Positions 33,254-44,914 of a stretch of 64,000 nucleotides of DNA are shown piece by piece (the stretch's first letter is position 1; every line of letters starts with the position of its first letter). The position numbers and the translations under genes were made by a program. Below the pieces are notes generated by a model that saw nothing but the letters and a program-made list of their open reading frames with translations, did not search any database and was not told where the DNA came from. This DNA comes from Alopecurus myosuroides (taxonomy: Eukaryota; Streptophyta; Magnoliopsida; Poales; Poaceae). The DNA lies in contig CM054062.1 of the NCBI GenBank assembly GCA_028641055.1, positions 237,038,376 to 237,102,375 of the forward strand, read 5' to 3'.

Positions 33254-33697
33254 TCAATACTCAGTCTTCATGATGATCTCCGTGTTCTTGTACATTGTAA
33301 TCTCTTTCTCAAGAGCGTTGATCTCTTCTTCGGCTTCCTTGAGACCCTTCTTAGTGTTGTGAAGTCTCCACTTGAGTCTCTCTATAAGTTCTTTAATAGC
33401 ACTCCATGCAGATCTTCTTGCTGGATCGAGGAATGAAAAATGCATTATCCTGTTGGTGAACATGCAATCTCCTCCCATCTTGTGGTCGTATTCCTTGTTT
33501 CTGTACAGATGAATCTGCACCCACCAATATTCAAAACCATCCTCCTCATCTATGTAGGGAAAACCCCAATAGACTGCTGGTCCTTCAAATCCCATGATTA
33601 ACATGAGATCCTTCAGTGCTCTTGGGAACTCAGTGTCACACTCCAGGGTCATGGTCATCATTGGTCCTTTCTTGAGTGATTCAATGATGCTGGCCAT
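33254..33697 (-). CDS. Extra ORF upstream of gag, copy 1, unknown function
   Basis: 147 residues, start ATG 33697, first minus-strand ORF after the primer site. Residues 1-100 are a compact-looking mixed region (LMLIMGFEGPAVYWGFPYI; GGDCMFTNRIMHFSFLDP). Residues about 100-140 are a charged probable coiled coil (KELIERLKWRLHNTKKGLKE). It is intact in both internal regions with few changes (44471-44914). I do not recognise the family. It could be an accessory retroelement protein or a captured host exon. Confidence 0.55.
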   Translation of the reverse strand: MASIIESLKKGPMMTMTLECDTEFPRALKDLMLIMGFEGPAVYWGFPYIDEEDGFEYWWVQIHLYRNKEYDHKMGGDCMFTNRIMHFSFLDPARRSAWSAIKELIERLKWRLHNTKKGLKEAEEEINALEKEITMYKNTEIIMKTEY

Positions 33698-33861
33698 CTA
33701 CAGATAAAAGTAGTCATTCTAAATTATCATGGGAAGGAGTATGAGGAGAAATGAAGATATAAAAGATTTCTTTGAGGAGTAGTTGAAAGATAGTAAAATT
33801 TTATTCCTATGGATTTTCCTATTCTAATCCAAGCCTAGGGTCTCGAATCCTACAGGAAACA

Positions 33862-33877
33862 CAATGCTCTGATAGCA
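33862..33877 (-). promoter_or_regulatory. Primer binding site, tRNA-iMet type, internal region 1
   Basis: Minus strand TGCTATCAGAGCATTG, close to the plant initiator-methionine site TGGTATCAGAGC, three bases inside LTR C. The second copy (45079-45094) reads TGTTATCAGAGCATTG. This sets the element's orientation as minus. Confidence 0.75.
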
Positions 33878-33880
33878 TTT

Positions 33881-36800
33881 TGTAGCATCCCAACTTTTAA
33901 TAAAGATGGAATACCTGTGTTGTTGTGCTAGTCCTTGGATCAATTGCTAGCACCACAGTACAAAATGAAATATCATGCAAATGCATCAAATTCTATTACA
34001 TCGCATGATCCAGTCTTTACAAAATAGGATTACAACTTGTATAGTCTTAGAAGACTAGCAGAAAACAAACAATTACAGCGGAAAACATAGTACAACATTG
34101 AGCCCACCTTCTCAATGTGCCACAGGCAAAACATGTTGGCGATAGTCTCGAGATCCTAAACGAAATCATCACTCGTCTTCAGAAACATCTGCAATATGGA
34201 ATATGCAGCCACAAGGGAGTCAATACAATTTAATGTATTGGCAAGTAACACTACGGTGGATATAAATGGCAAGACTAATGCTACATGCATATTTGGCTTG
34301 GTGGAGTTTTGGCTAAGTTTGCATAAAGCAAGTTTTCTCCTATCTTTTTTGTAAAGGAAAACTTTTCTTTTTAAAAGGTGGCATCATTGGACTAAAATCC
34401 AAGCACCACAACTACTGTTCACTTGGTCAAATTTTACTTATTGAAAATGGTGATGTGATTCTTCCGTCCATCCTTGTCCAGCTGCTCATAGTTGTCCATA
34501 ACCGGGGACACGGCTAAGATCTTAGTTTGTTGACCCTGCAGAGCTTGTGCACTTTCACCTTTAGACTCAAATCAGCCCAAACATCCTATACACCCTGAGT
34601 GCATTAAGGAAAGGAGAAGATTGAGACGAGATCTTTCAGAAGCAAGAATTCAACCCAATGGCAAGACCCGTTCCACCTATAATTATGCTACATCTTCTTG
34701 TCAAGCCCGGGCTGAACCCTCGCAACTTAGTTAATCAAGACAGAGCCCATATGACTAAAGGTTGCACTTGAAGCAATCTAAACTTGGGGAACATCATAAT
34801 CACTTTGTTCCTGGGTGGCATTCCTTCAAGTGAACTCCCCTCGGGGAGACACTCAACTTTCGACAGCCCCGCACTACCAATCCACCCAGGTGGTTCATTG
34901 AAGTTGTTACTTAGAATTTTCTCACAACATCAATTTATGTAGCATGGCAAAGCATCAACTAAGTACCAAGGCTTCAAAATAACAGGGTATAAGGATGGCT
35001 ACACACTACTAGGATACAGCATAGCATAATATAACTTAGTAAAACTTCCTATCATGCATACTACTCAAACTCAACTAATGCATATAGAAAATAATGGGTA
35101 GTTGAATGCTGTTTTACTTGCCTTGTTGAAGTTGGTGAAGATATCACACTCTCTTCACAAAGGATCGTTGCTCTCCGTACAATCTATTCATTGAAAACAC
35201 AATAACAAAATAAACAAACATGCTATCAAGCAAACATGCAAGTGAAGAGATCATACAAAGCAATAACATAGCAAAAGGGGTTTAACCTAGTTGGCTAGGA
35301 CAAGGTCTAGGTTTGAGTTTGAAAGATTCATTCTCTAATGGTCTCATACTTGTTAAGGAAATTCCAAGGGTTTACTTGGGATGTTTAGGTTGAGTTGGTA
35401 GTAACCAAAATTTACTGAAAACATATTTATCTAAGAAGTTCCAAGAGTTCACCAAGGTGATCTCACTATTTTTCAACTAAAGTATCACATCATAAAGTGT
35501 AACAATTAGTTGTTTTCAACAAGACATTTGAGTACTCTAAGTTAGTCTTTCCATTTTGGTTTAGGGTAGGTCTACGTTCAACTAACTTCTTAAAAATAGA
35601 TAAAACAAGATAAAGTCTTGGGATTTTCTATTTGGGTCAATGGTTGGGCAAAAACAACTTGTTATTCTTCAACTTGTATGGATTGCTCCAAGTCTTCACA
35701 TGCTTGTCTTCTTGAAGTTCATCTTCATTCTTCTATTTTAGTTTCCTCCTTATTGTGAAGCTTCTCCTGAACTTGACAAATCTTCATGGTCTTCACTTCA
35801 CTACTTGTTTTAGGTATGGGATGGGCACAAATACCACTAAGTCATTTTGGAAAGAAATAAGAAGAAAGATAGAAAGAGAGAGGGAGGTGTTTTCTTCTGA
35901 ATTTCTTCACACTTGTACTTCTTTGAGTTGCTTCTAGTTTTTGTGGAGTCCAATTCCCTTACTTCAAATTCTTCAATGATCTTCTTTGTAGCTCTTCATG
36001 TTGCCACCAGGTTGAAGATGAGGTGCCTCCTTGTGGTTGATTCTTGACTTCCATTTTGTAATCTTGATAGATTCTTGAAGCAAGAATCGGGGAGTGGAGA
36101 AGTAGATAGAAAACTAAGGTTCACTACTTGGTACTATATGTGATTGACACATTCTAAGGACTTGGTCTTGGCTCCAAATAGCCATAACATCAAAGAATAG
36201 ATGATGGTAACAATTTCTAAGACATGGTGAAAATGGATGTATCACTCTGTTGGGTTTTTGGTCAAAAACACATGGCCATGGTCTGTGACGCCCTGAGATC
36301 GGGCACTATGCAGATTTCAGCATTCCCGCCAAAATCCACATAATAACCAATTCCAGGTTGCCACTTGTGATAACATTACAACAGTTCACGAATAATCCAC
36401 AACAACAACAGAAAAAGATATATACAAGGAGACTCAAACGAGCCAAGGATACAACTGATACAATACAAAGATCCAAATAACAGCGGAAGAAACAACATAG
36501 CGTCCGGCTACGGACAAGATACAAATTGGACTAAGAGTCCTGAAGATAACCGATGGCGTCCAATCCCTGCCCAGGCCAAGCCGGAGGGATTCCCAAGCTA
36601 ACGTCGTCAGAACTTCAAACCTGTTGACTGCAATGTTGAATATGCAGCCACGAAAAAGGATTCGTGGGTCAGTGCGGTTAAGTACTGGCAAGTGGATAAA
36701 CCATACTCACAAGATACCGGCGTAACCAGTCATCACAAGATACAAATACTTTGGGTTCAACAGAAAGGAAAGGATTATTGCAAAGAAGCGGCAGCGGGCT

Positions 36801-39800
36801 GCACTAACTAACTACAGAGACTCGATACAACATCCGGCTAAAAGAGGGGGATAAGATAGCGTATCGTAACCAACTACAACTAACATCAAACAAACCCATC
36901 CTGGATCTCGCCCCTTATCCAAAGAAGCAATCCGAGGATAACTCACACAGTTGGATTAATGATGGCTCAAGTTATTGTGTCAAAAAGACTATTACTAGTC
37001 AAGTTATCATTAGTTGGGTGTAAGTTGTTCTGAGTACTTGTTAGCCAGTACTTTCACCAAGTCAACCATAACCGCGGAAAACACGGCTTCTCGAGAAGAT
37101 TTAACCCTGCAGGGATGCACCAATTTGGCCGTACACGTAAGAATACCCCGCCAGGATGGAAATGCACTTCCACCAAGCGAGGCACTCAACACAACCCAAC
37201 TCTTCTTCGCATCAAGCCCAAAGAACCCCGTGCAATTGAGCGCACGGCTAATCAAGCCCCACGAAGAAAAGGGGACCCTCATAGCACTCTAAGAACGTGT
37301 CTCCCTAAATGCCGACTACAAAAGTTCCACCCTGGCCTGGGTTCGCAAGATACATATGCATGCGGCAAATGGAAAACCCGAACTAAATGAGGAGATTTGG
37401 ACGAGATGCGAATCGAATCAAATTGAGGGGGGCACCCATACTCGCTTCCCACATGCGGTTAGTGCGCTCATCATGGATCAGTAGACAAGACCCTTTTCCT
37501 AATTAGGGTCGACACTAGCAGGCCTCAAAACCACGCCGGGCCTCCTGCCGGTGCCTTATCATCAATTTATTATTACCCAAAACATTAACATGTTGTTGAT
37601 TGAATTGAAACCCAACTATCAAACTAAACAGGTGATAAGACGGACAACAAGACTTGAGCGCAAACAACACTAAGCATGCAACTACGACACAAGGCCAACA
37701 GGGTAAACAAACAACAGTTAATAGGAAGTGGAAGGAAGGCTATATCATGGTTGCAAGGTAAACATATGATAGGATCGAGACACAAGCATCGAATCATAGG
37801 GCTAGAATAAGAACAACGGAAAGAATCGGTAACAAGTGATGAAAGACAGCCATTTGGCAGCAAGTGAGTATACTTGCCCGGAATCCATCAAGTAGAGGTA
37901 CATCCGCAGAACTTGTCGTTGCTCACATCATCTCAACGTCCTATCCGCGAAGAAGCAACGAACTAGAACAAACATCGGATGCAACAATTACTTCTACGGC
38001 AAAAGATCCAGCATGATCCTATTTTATATGCATGGCATGGCAAGATGCAACCGGGGAAACAACTTAAGCAATTTAATCGGAACCGGAGTCCGGAGAAATA
38101 GGAATTGGTTCAAGTTGTTTAGCTAACCATCAAGTTAAATGTTGTTTAGCATGGAAAACAGTAAATAGGTGAGTTAAGCAATATTAAATGGAATAGGGCA
38201 ACAATTGAATTAAATACCCCAACACATTCCATATTTATTTATTAGGTGAACATACATAACACTACTACAAATGCAACATGCAAGGTGCAAACATGAACAT
38301 GGATGGCATGAACAGATTAAGTGCATTTTTCTGGTATGAAAACATATTTTATTTGTTGGATTTGGAATTAAAATGAGCAAGTTATCAAATTAGCAATTTT
38401 AAATGCATTAATTAAGAAATAGTTGTTTTCATCAATTTAATTTATTCAAAACAGAAAACAAAGTTTATATTTGCAAAGTTTAGAGAATTTTGATTGGAAA
38501 ACATATTTTACTTTTCAAATTTGGAGTTAAAATGAATTAGTTATGATTTATGCAATTAAATCAATTTAAATTGAGCCGGAAGCCCAACATTTCATTTAGG
38601 AGGTTCACGTTATTTATTTACCCATCAAGATTAAATGTTGTTTAACATGGCGAGATAATATAAAGATGAGCTATGCAATTTTAAATGGAACCGGAACAAT
38701 ATTTAATTATCCCAACTCATTCCATATTTAATTATTTGATGATATTACTATTACCCGCACCCACAATATGCAATGCAACAAGATGAATGATTTAATATGC
38801 ACGATATAGATGACATTTAGAAAATAGGCATATAGGTATAGGGTTGGGGTTTGGGTTCGCACGTTGGAGAGAGGGTACTCGGATAACGCCGGTGTCGTTG
38901 GTGCGTGGAGGAAGTAGATGTTGTAGTGGAAGTAAACGTTCGTTCTCAAACCACACGATCATCATCGTCGACGTAGTCGTTCAACGTACGGAGTCGGTGT
39001 AGTCGTAGTAGTCGTGGGCGAGCCGCTACCGCATCGTCTTCGGGGTCGGAGGTGATCGTGCCGCATCTCCGGTCGATGAGAAAGTCACGGACGCGCACGA
39101 AGGCGGCCAACGCAAAGCGGACATGGCGAAGATCTTGGCGCATCGGCGACGGGGTACTTGTAGGTCGGCAGTATTCGTTCTCGTTTCGAAGATCTTGGCG
39201 ATGGTCGACGTTCGACCTTCGAGTCAAACACATTCCCACGGCCGGCGCCGGTCATGGCGTCGTGGCGGATCTTGTCGACGAGGTACATGTGGGGCGGCGG
39301 TAGTCGTTCACGGCACGTTCTTGTCGAAGAAGATCATGGCGACGAGGTACGGGCTGGGGAGGATCTCGGCAGCATCACGGTCATCCACGACACGGGCGCG
39401 AAGGGCTCGGCCACACCAAACGAAGCATGGGCATGAACAGGTGCCCGCAAGGCAACATGCCTCTTGCAGGAATTTTAACAAACACCCTGCAGGCGCCAAG
39501 GACAGAGCGAGGAGGGGCCGTGGAGGCGCTGGTCGTGAAGAGGCTCAAGCTAGGGGTCGTGGTCGGCGCAGAGCTGCACACCAAGGAGGCAATGTCGGGC
39601 CTCACGGCGGCGGGGAGGCCGCGGGCGCCGGAGAACAGCGGCCGGACCGACGGCGGGTGACCGCAACAGCTGCGTCGCACCGCAGCAGCTCAAGGACGGC
39701 GGGGAGGCGCAGAGGTGGAGGTGGTCGGGGAGGGCGGTGACGCGTGCGGTAGAGCTCGAGGTGGCCTCCATGGACGCGGGTCAAGGAGGCGGGCAGGGCG

Positions 39801-42769
39801 GAGGGCGGCGACACGGTGCGGGAGGCGGAGGGAATTGGGTGAGTGGGGCGGCCGGCGTCGAGGCGGTTGCCGGCGGGAGCGGCGGCGGGAGGAGCTTGGC
39901 GAGAGTGAGGGGATCGTGGTGGCGAGAGAGGGAGCCAGGAGAGGTGGCGCACGGGACAGAGAGGGAGGGGTACCGAGCGAGGAAGAAGGGGATCGATCGA
40001 TCCCCTTTCTCTCTTCGTGCGTGCGGTGTGCGTTCCGTGTGTGTGCGTGTGTTCTGTGTGGGCTAGGGTTAGGGGTGGTGGGGTGGCCGGCTGGGCCTTA
40101 GTTAGGCCCAATTCGGCTGCCTCCCCCCCACAAAACATTTTTTTTTGTTTTAGTAATTCTAGGAAAAACAGGTTGTTTATTATTTGAAAATAGTTTGAGG
40201 CAAAAAAAAAAATAGTTTGAGACATCAAAAGATATCAAAATGTTTGTGAAACAAGAAAGCCGACGTGAATGTCTACGATACATTGTTTTCAAACGTTTGA
40301 CAATGTTAAGAAAATAACATATTGTTGGAAAATTTTGATTTAGTTCAAAAGTTCAAATGCAATGTGATGAATGCATGATGCCGAAAAGAGAAAAAAAACA
40401 AACAATTTTCTATTAGGGGAAAAACCCCGGTTGTTACATGGTCCAAGAGTGTCCAAAATGGTTAGGCACTAATTTCTCTGTTTCAAGGTTACCCAATGGA
40501 GCAATTTTGGTTAAGGAACCATATTGAAATTATTTATAGAATTAAATCTATGTCAAAAATACTCAAATATATTAATTAATTCTAAATTCAAATTTAACTT
40601 GATCAAAAATTATTTTGTAATAGATAATATGAAATTACACATCCTAAGGTTTCCAAATATATTTTATTTACAATTTTTGGATTTGTAGAATTTGAATTAT
40701 GCCAAAATTCATCAAACAAGCATATTTGAATTTGGAAAAATTTAAATAGTCAAATTTGAATTTTAACAGTTCTAAAAGATTCTACAGATCAAGGGGATTT
40801 CAAAAAGTCTAAGTTTATCAAATTTGGCCAAGTGGTTAAAAAGTTATGATGATTCTAGTTTCTAGGGGCTTTTCTGCAAAATTGATATTCTAATTTTATT
40901 CGGAAATAAAATCCAGAGAAAGTTGGGCTCAGATCTGCTATTTGTCGCACAGGGCGATGGATAGGGACTGGGGTGGGCCGGCTAAGCGCTGCGTGGGCGA
41001 CAAATAACCAAATCGGCGCAGCTAACTGGCGCACACGTGGCGTAACCTAATTCGTTGATACCGTTTCGTTCAAGTGGTATAACAGGAGCGCTCCGATCTA
41101 GATCTAACGGTCAGGATCTAAGGGAGAGAGGAGATGGACACTCACCGCAGTGGGGTCTCATCGGAAAATGGCGTTGCGGTGGCCGGCGGCGCAGAAGTCG
41201 ACGGCGATGGCGCTCCGGTGGTCTTCGGGGTCGATGGGGACCACGACAAGCTTCAGCACGACTCGGTGAATCCGATGGTGCCCGCGGGGTGCACGCTGGA
41301 GGCTCGTAGCGGTGGCGTTGTGCAGGAGGAGACGGCACGGCTCCGGTGACCCTCGGGAGACGACTGCGCCAATGATCTCGCTGCGAAAAAGTTCACCCGA
41401 GCGCATCAATCGATGGGCCAGATCAAGGGGGAGGAGTTGGGCGAAGACTCGGGCACGGGGAAGGCCTCACCTCGCCGGAATCTTGAAAACACGGCGGCGG
41501 ACAACACGATTCCGGTGAACAATCTGGAGAGCCCTGGGGCGCAATCGGTAGAGGAGGGAGGGGGCAAATGGAGCGGGCAGATGAGGCTTCTTATAGGCAT
41601 GCATAGGGAAAGAAATTATGGCCTTAATGGCCTTGAATCGGTGGCGAGAATCTCGGCCAAAATGGTCGTGGCTTTCCTTCCGTGAGGAAGAAGAAGGGTG
41701 ACGTCAGCTGACGTCATCTTTTCTTTTTATTTTTATTTTCTTTTTACTGTTAAATAAAAACCTTAATAACTTCTGTTTTAAATATCCAAATGACATGAAA
41801 CAAATTTCTAAATTCTTGAAATTTCTAATACTTTCCAACAATACCATTTTTGAAAACAAACCAACATATTTTATTTTTGAATTTTGGAAATTTGAATAAT
41901 TACTTAATAGTCACTTAATGTGATTTTTAATTTAATTTTTTTATAAAACATAGTTATTGGTCAGTTAAAATTTTAGTGACATTATAAATGTTGAAAACAT
42001 AATTTTGAAAGTTATTTCATCTTGTTTTTCATAATTTTATATTTTGAAAATATAAATAAAACACTAATATTACTTTAAGGCCATTTTAAAATTTAGAAAA
42101 TAATAAATTGACGTTATTGTATAAATAAAATTTCAGAGACATTTTACATGTCATAAATTATTTTTGGAAGGCCATTTGTAAACCATTTTCACATTTTATA
42201 ATTTTAGGATATGAAGGATTTTACTAATAGTAACTTAATGCTATTTAATTAGTTCATATCAAATAATTAATATTGTTGATCAATAAAAATTAGAATAAAA
42301 ACCACAAGTCATAATATTGTTTTAAGAACCCTCCTTTATGTTATTTTCAAGCAATGCATTTTCCTTTTCACACCTTTATGTTTAAAACTTGAAATAGCAA
42401 TTAAAAGTTATTATGAAGTATTTTATTCTTATCAAATGTTGTTGAGGCTTGGAAATTTATTAAGGGTTATAATTCTCTGATTTTTTTGCCATAAAAATAT
42501 CCTCAAAGTAATATTGGAGTTGCAAACATTTTGGGTAAGGGTTTGTTAATAAAAATATATTCCTTTATATAATAATAATAATTTTTTAATAAGGTTTTAG
42601 AGTTTAAGGAACAAGGCATAATTGGATTGGTAAACTTAATTTCATTGAATTATGTATTATTCCCTTTTGTTTCTTGCTTCTCATTTGGTTCTTGGTGACT
42701 TGCCTAACATGAAAACAAAAAGTTTCAAATTTTTGTGATTTTTGCATTTTCCAAAAATCAGGGATGTTA
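33881..42769 (-). repeat. LTR C, chimeric, with nested E3b
   Basis: Without the insertion at 36284-40438 this LTR is about 4.73 kb. From 40444 to about 40970 its sequence shares the diagnostic variants of LTR D; from about 41050 on it shares those of LTR B, including a 16-bp stretch (gcagtggggtctcat) that D lacks. That switch marks it as a recombinant. The B-like TATA is conserved at 41590-41595. Confidence 0.85.
36284..40438. mobile_element. E3b: ~4.15 kb solo-LTR-like element
   Basis: Starts TGTGACGCCCTGAG and ends CCGGTTGTTACA, with a 5-bp duplication TGGTC (36279-36283 and 40439-40443). It is related to E3a over both ends and the AT-rich middle. Its GC-rich block (about 39000-40080) has no FRIGIDA-like sequence and differs from that of E3a between roughly 39240 and 39960. 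I cannot identify a product in the frames there. Near 39990 there is a gatcgatcgatc palindrome. No pol or primer site. Confidence 0.8.
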
Positions 42770-43257
42770 GAGACTACCACCCTTAAAAGAAATCTCGTCC
42801 CGAGATTTGGGAAGGTTAGAAGGAAACATAGGTCTGGGTGACTGGGTTCCAGAACAACTTGGTGGGCTACCACCCTTAAAAGAAACTTTTGTGGTTAGTC
42901 TATTTTCATTAGATTGGATTGTAGATTGATTTGAGATTGGCTTGAGTAGAATTCCTTCGTGGTAGAGCTGTAGACCAACATAGGTATGTTGAACTACCTT
43001 TGACACTGAGGGGTCACTCTTTGGGTCAATCAAAATACCAAGTTGAGAGGATTTCACAACATCATCTCATATTAATGGGAACTCATTTCTCGGACCTTCA
43101 TTGTGGTTTATTACACTGGAAGAACTTCTAAAGAAGATAAATTTATTTTCAACATAAAACTTTGAATAAGATTCCTTCTTGGAGAGATACTTCTTCATGC
43201 TCAACATGACTTCTTGAAGTATTGGCCTCCTTATAGCCTCATGCTTCTCAGACTATC

Positions 43258-44179
43258 CTAACTTTGGGTTTTGGTGGCATGTTCCTCCTTTCTGGGCATT
43301 TGCTTGAATAATGTCCCATGTTTCTTCACTTATAGCATTGTATATGTTTGAGGTCCTTCTTTTCAAGGCAATCATCTGTGAAGTGTTCAGTCTCTCTACA
43401 GCGATGGCAAAATACCATAGACATGTCTCTTTTCCCTTTTATTGGTATGGTCTTGGCCATCATATCTTCATACTGTTGTCCAGTATACTCAACTATGTTT
43501 GTTGAAAGTCTGGGTTTCTTGTTGGGGCAATTCCTAGATAAATGTCCATCTTCTTCACAAGAATAACAATTCTTAGTGATATGTTTGGATGAATATGGGT
43601 GTGGTGTAGTCTTGGCTCCAGTATTCATCTTGACTTGGTCCATCTGAATAGTATCCAGCTTGCGTTTTCCCTTCACTTCTGGTTTTCCTAAGTTCTCTTG
43701 GATTGCACTAAGCATTCCCACTTTGGCTTGTTGTCCAACTTGTTGTACCATGGGGTGAAGTGGACATTGTGTTGGAACATGTGTTGTTCCTTCACACAGA
43801 AAACAAGTAACTTGAGTGAAGTATCCTTCAGTTGATTTGTTTGCACCACCATGGGGCCACTCATTAGGACATTTTTTGGAATAGTGTCCTTTCTCCCCGC
43901 AAGATTTGTAGGCTTTGAGTGTTGAAACATTTCTTCTTCCATCTCCTGGTTATCTCTAGCTATCAAAGGCTGATTGTTTTCACTATTGGCCAAGTTTTGG
44001 GACATCACCTTCACTATTTGTGATTGAGTATCCAACATTTGTTGCATTCCTGGTGTTAACTCCATATTGGGGTTGCTGGCTTGATTTTGGGTCATCAGTT
44101 GTATCAGCTGAGTCTGAGCTTCTAGTAGCATCTGCATTGCCATTGACTTCTCAGAGTTGTTGGCATTCTGGCTAGGCAT
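43258..44179 (-). pseudogene. Gag-like remnant with zinc knuckles, copy 2
   Basis: The N-terminal frame (from ATG 44179) reads past the point where copy 1 stops but then runs out of frame across the knuckle region. The knuckle frame is open from about 43930 to 43326. Here the first knuckle has lost a cysteine (CKSC to YKSC), the fourth has Gly to Glu (RETEHF), and the fifth is cut by a stop after CYK. Copy 1 has different lesions, so the two copies decayed independently after duplication. Confidence 0.7.
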
Positions 44180-44470
44180 CTGTTTTGGGGTTTTAGGAAA
44201 GATTAGAAAGATAGCTAAGGAAGGTTCCTATCCAAACATAGCAGATCAAGGAAACTCATCTTGCAAACAACATATAACAAACACAAAGCAATACATTCAT
44301 CACACCAATCAATAAAGTTTTCAAAAACATCTAGTATTGTCATACCACACTCATTGGTATGATCAATACTCTGATCGTGTTTCATGTCTCACAACTTTAT
44401 CACATCTCATGGTGGTCTACTAATCAAGGTAGGCTAACCACTTTCTTGCTTTATTCCTCACGAGAGGTCT

Positions 44471-44914
44471 TCAATACTCAGTCTTCACGATGATCTCCGC
44501 GTTCTTGTACATTGTAATCTCTTTCTCAAGAGCGTTGATCTCTTCTTCGGCTTCCTTGAGACCCTTCTTAGTGTTGTGAAGTCTCCACTTGAGTCTCTCT
44601 ATAAGTTCTTTAATAGCACTCCATGCAGATCTTCTTGCTGGATCGAGGAATGAAAAATGCATTATACTGTTGGTGAACATGCAATCTCCTCCCATCTTGT
44701 GGTCGTATTTCTTGTTTCTGTACAGATGAATCTGCACCCACCAATATTCAAAACCATCCTCCTCATCTATGTAGGGAAAACCCCAATAGACTGCTGGTCC
44801 TTCAAATCCCATGATTAACATGAGATCCTTCAGTGCTCTTGGGAACTCAGTGTCACACTCCAGGGTCATGGTCATCATTGGTCCTTTCTTGAGTGATTCA
44901 ATGATGCTGGCCAT
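44471..44914 (-). CDS. Extra ORF upstream of gag, copy 2, unknown function
   Basis: 147 residues, the same product as 33254-33697 with about four amino-acid changes (for example KYDH for EYDH and TNSIMH for TNRIMH). It is still open end to end, whereas the neighbouring gag has stops. Not recognised; C-terminal coiled coil likely. Confidence 0.55.
   Translation of the reverse strand: MASIIESLKKGPMMTMTLECDTEFPRALKDLMLIMGFEGPAVYWGFPYIDEEDGFEYWWVQIHLYRNKKYDHKMGGDCMFTNSIMHFSFLDPARRSAWSAIKELIERLKWRLHNTKKGLKEAEEEINALEKEITMYKNAEIIVKTEY

Noticed and set aside
39123..40228. Long frames of up to 208 codons on both strands in E3b, repeated at 50304-51375 in E3c
   Set aside because: Composition-driven Arg/Pro/Gly-rich frames, open on both strands at once, with no motif and no conserved start. 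Treated as part of the LTR.
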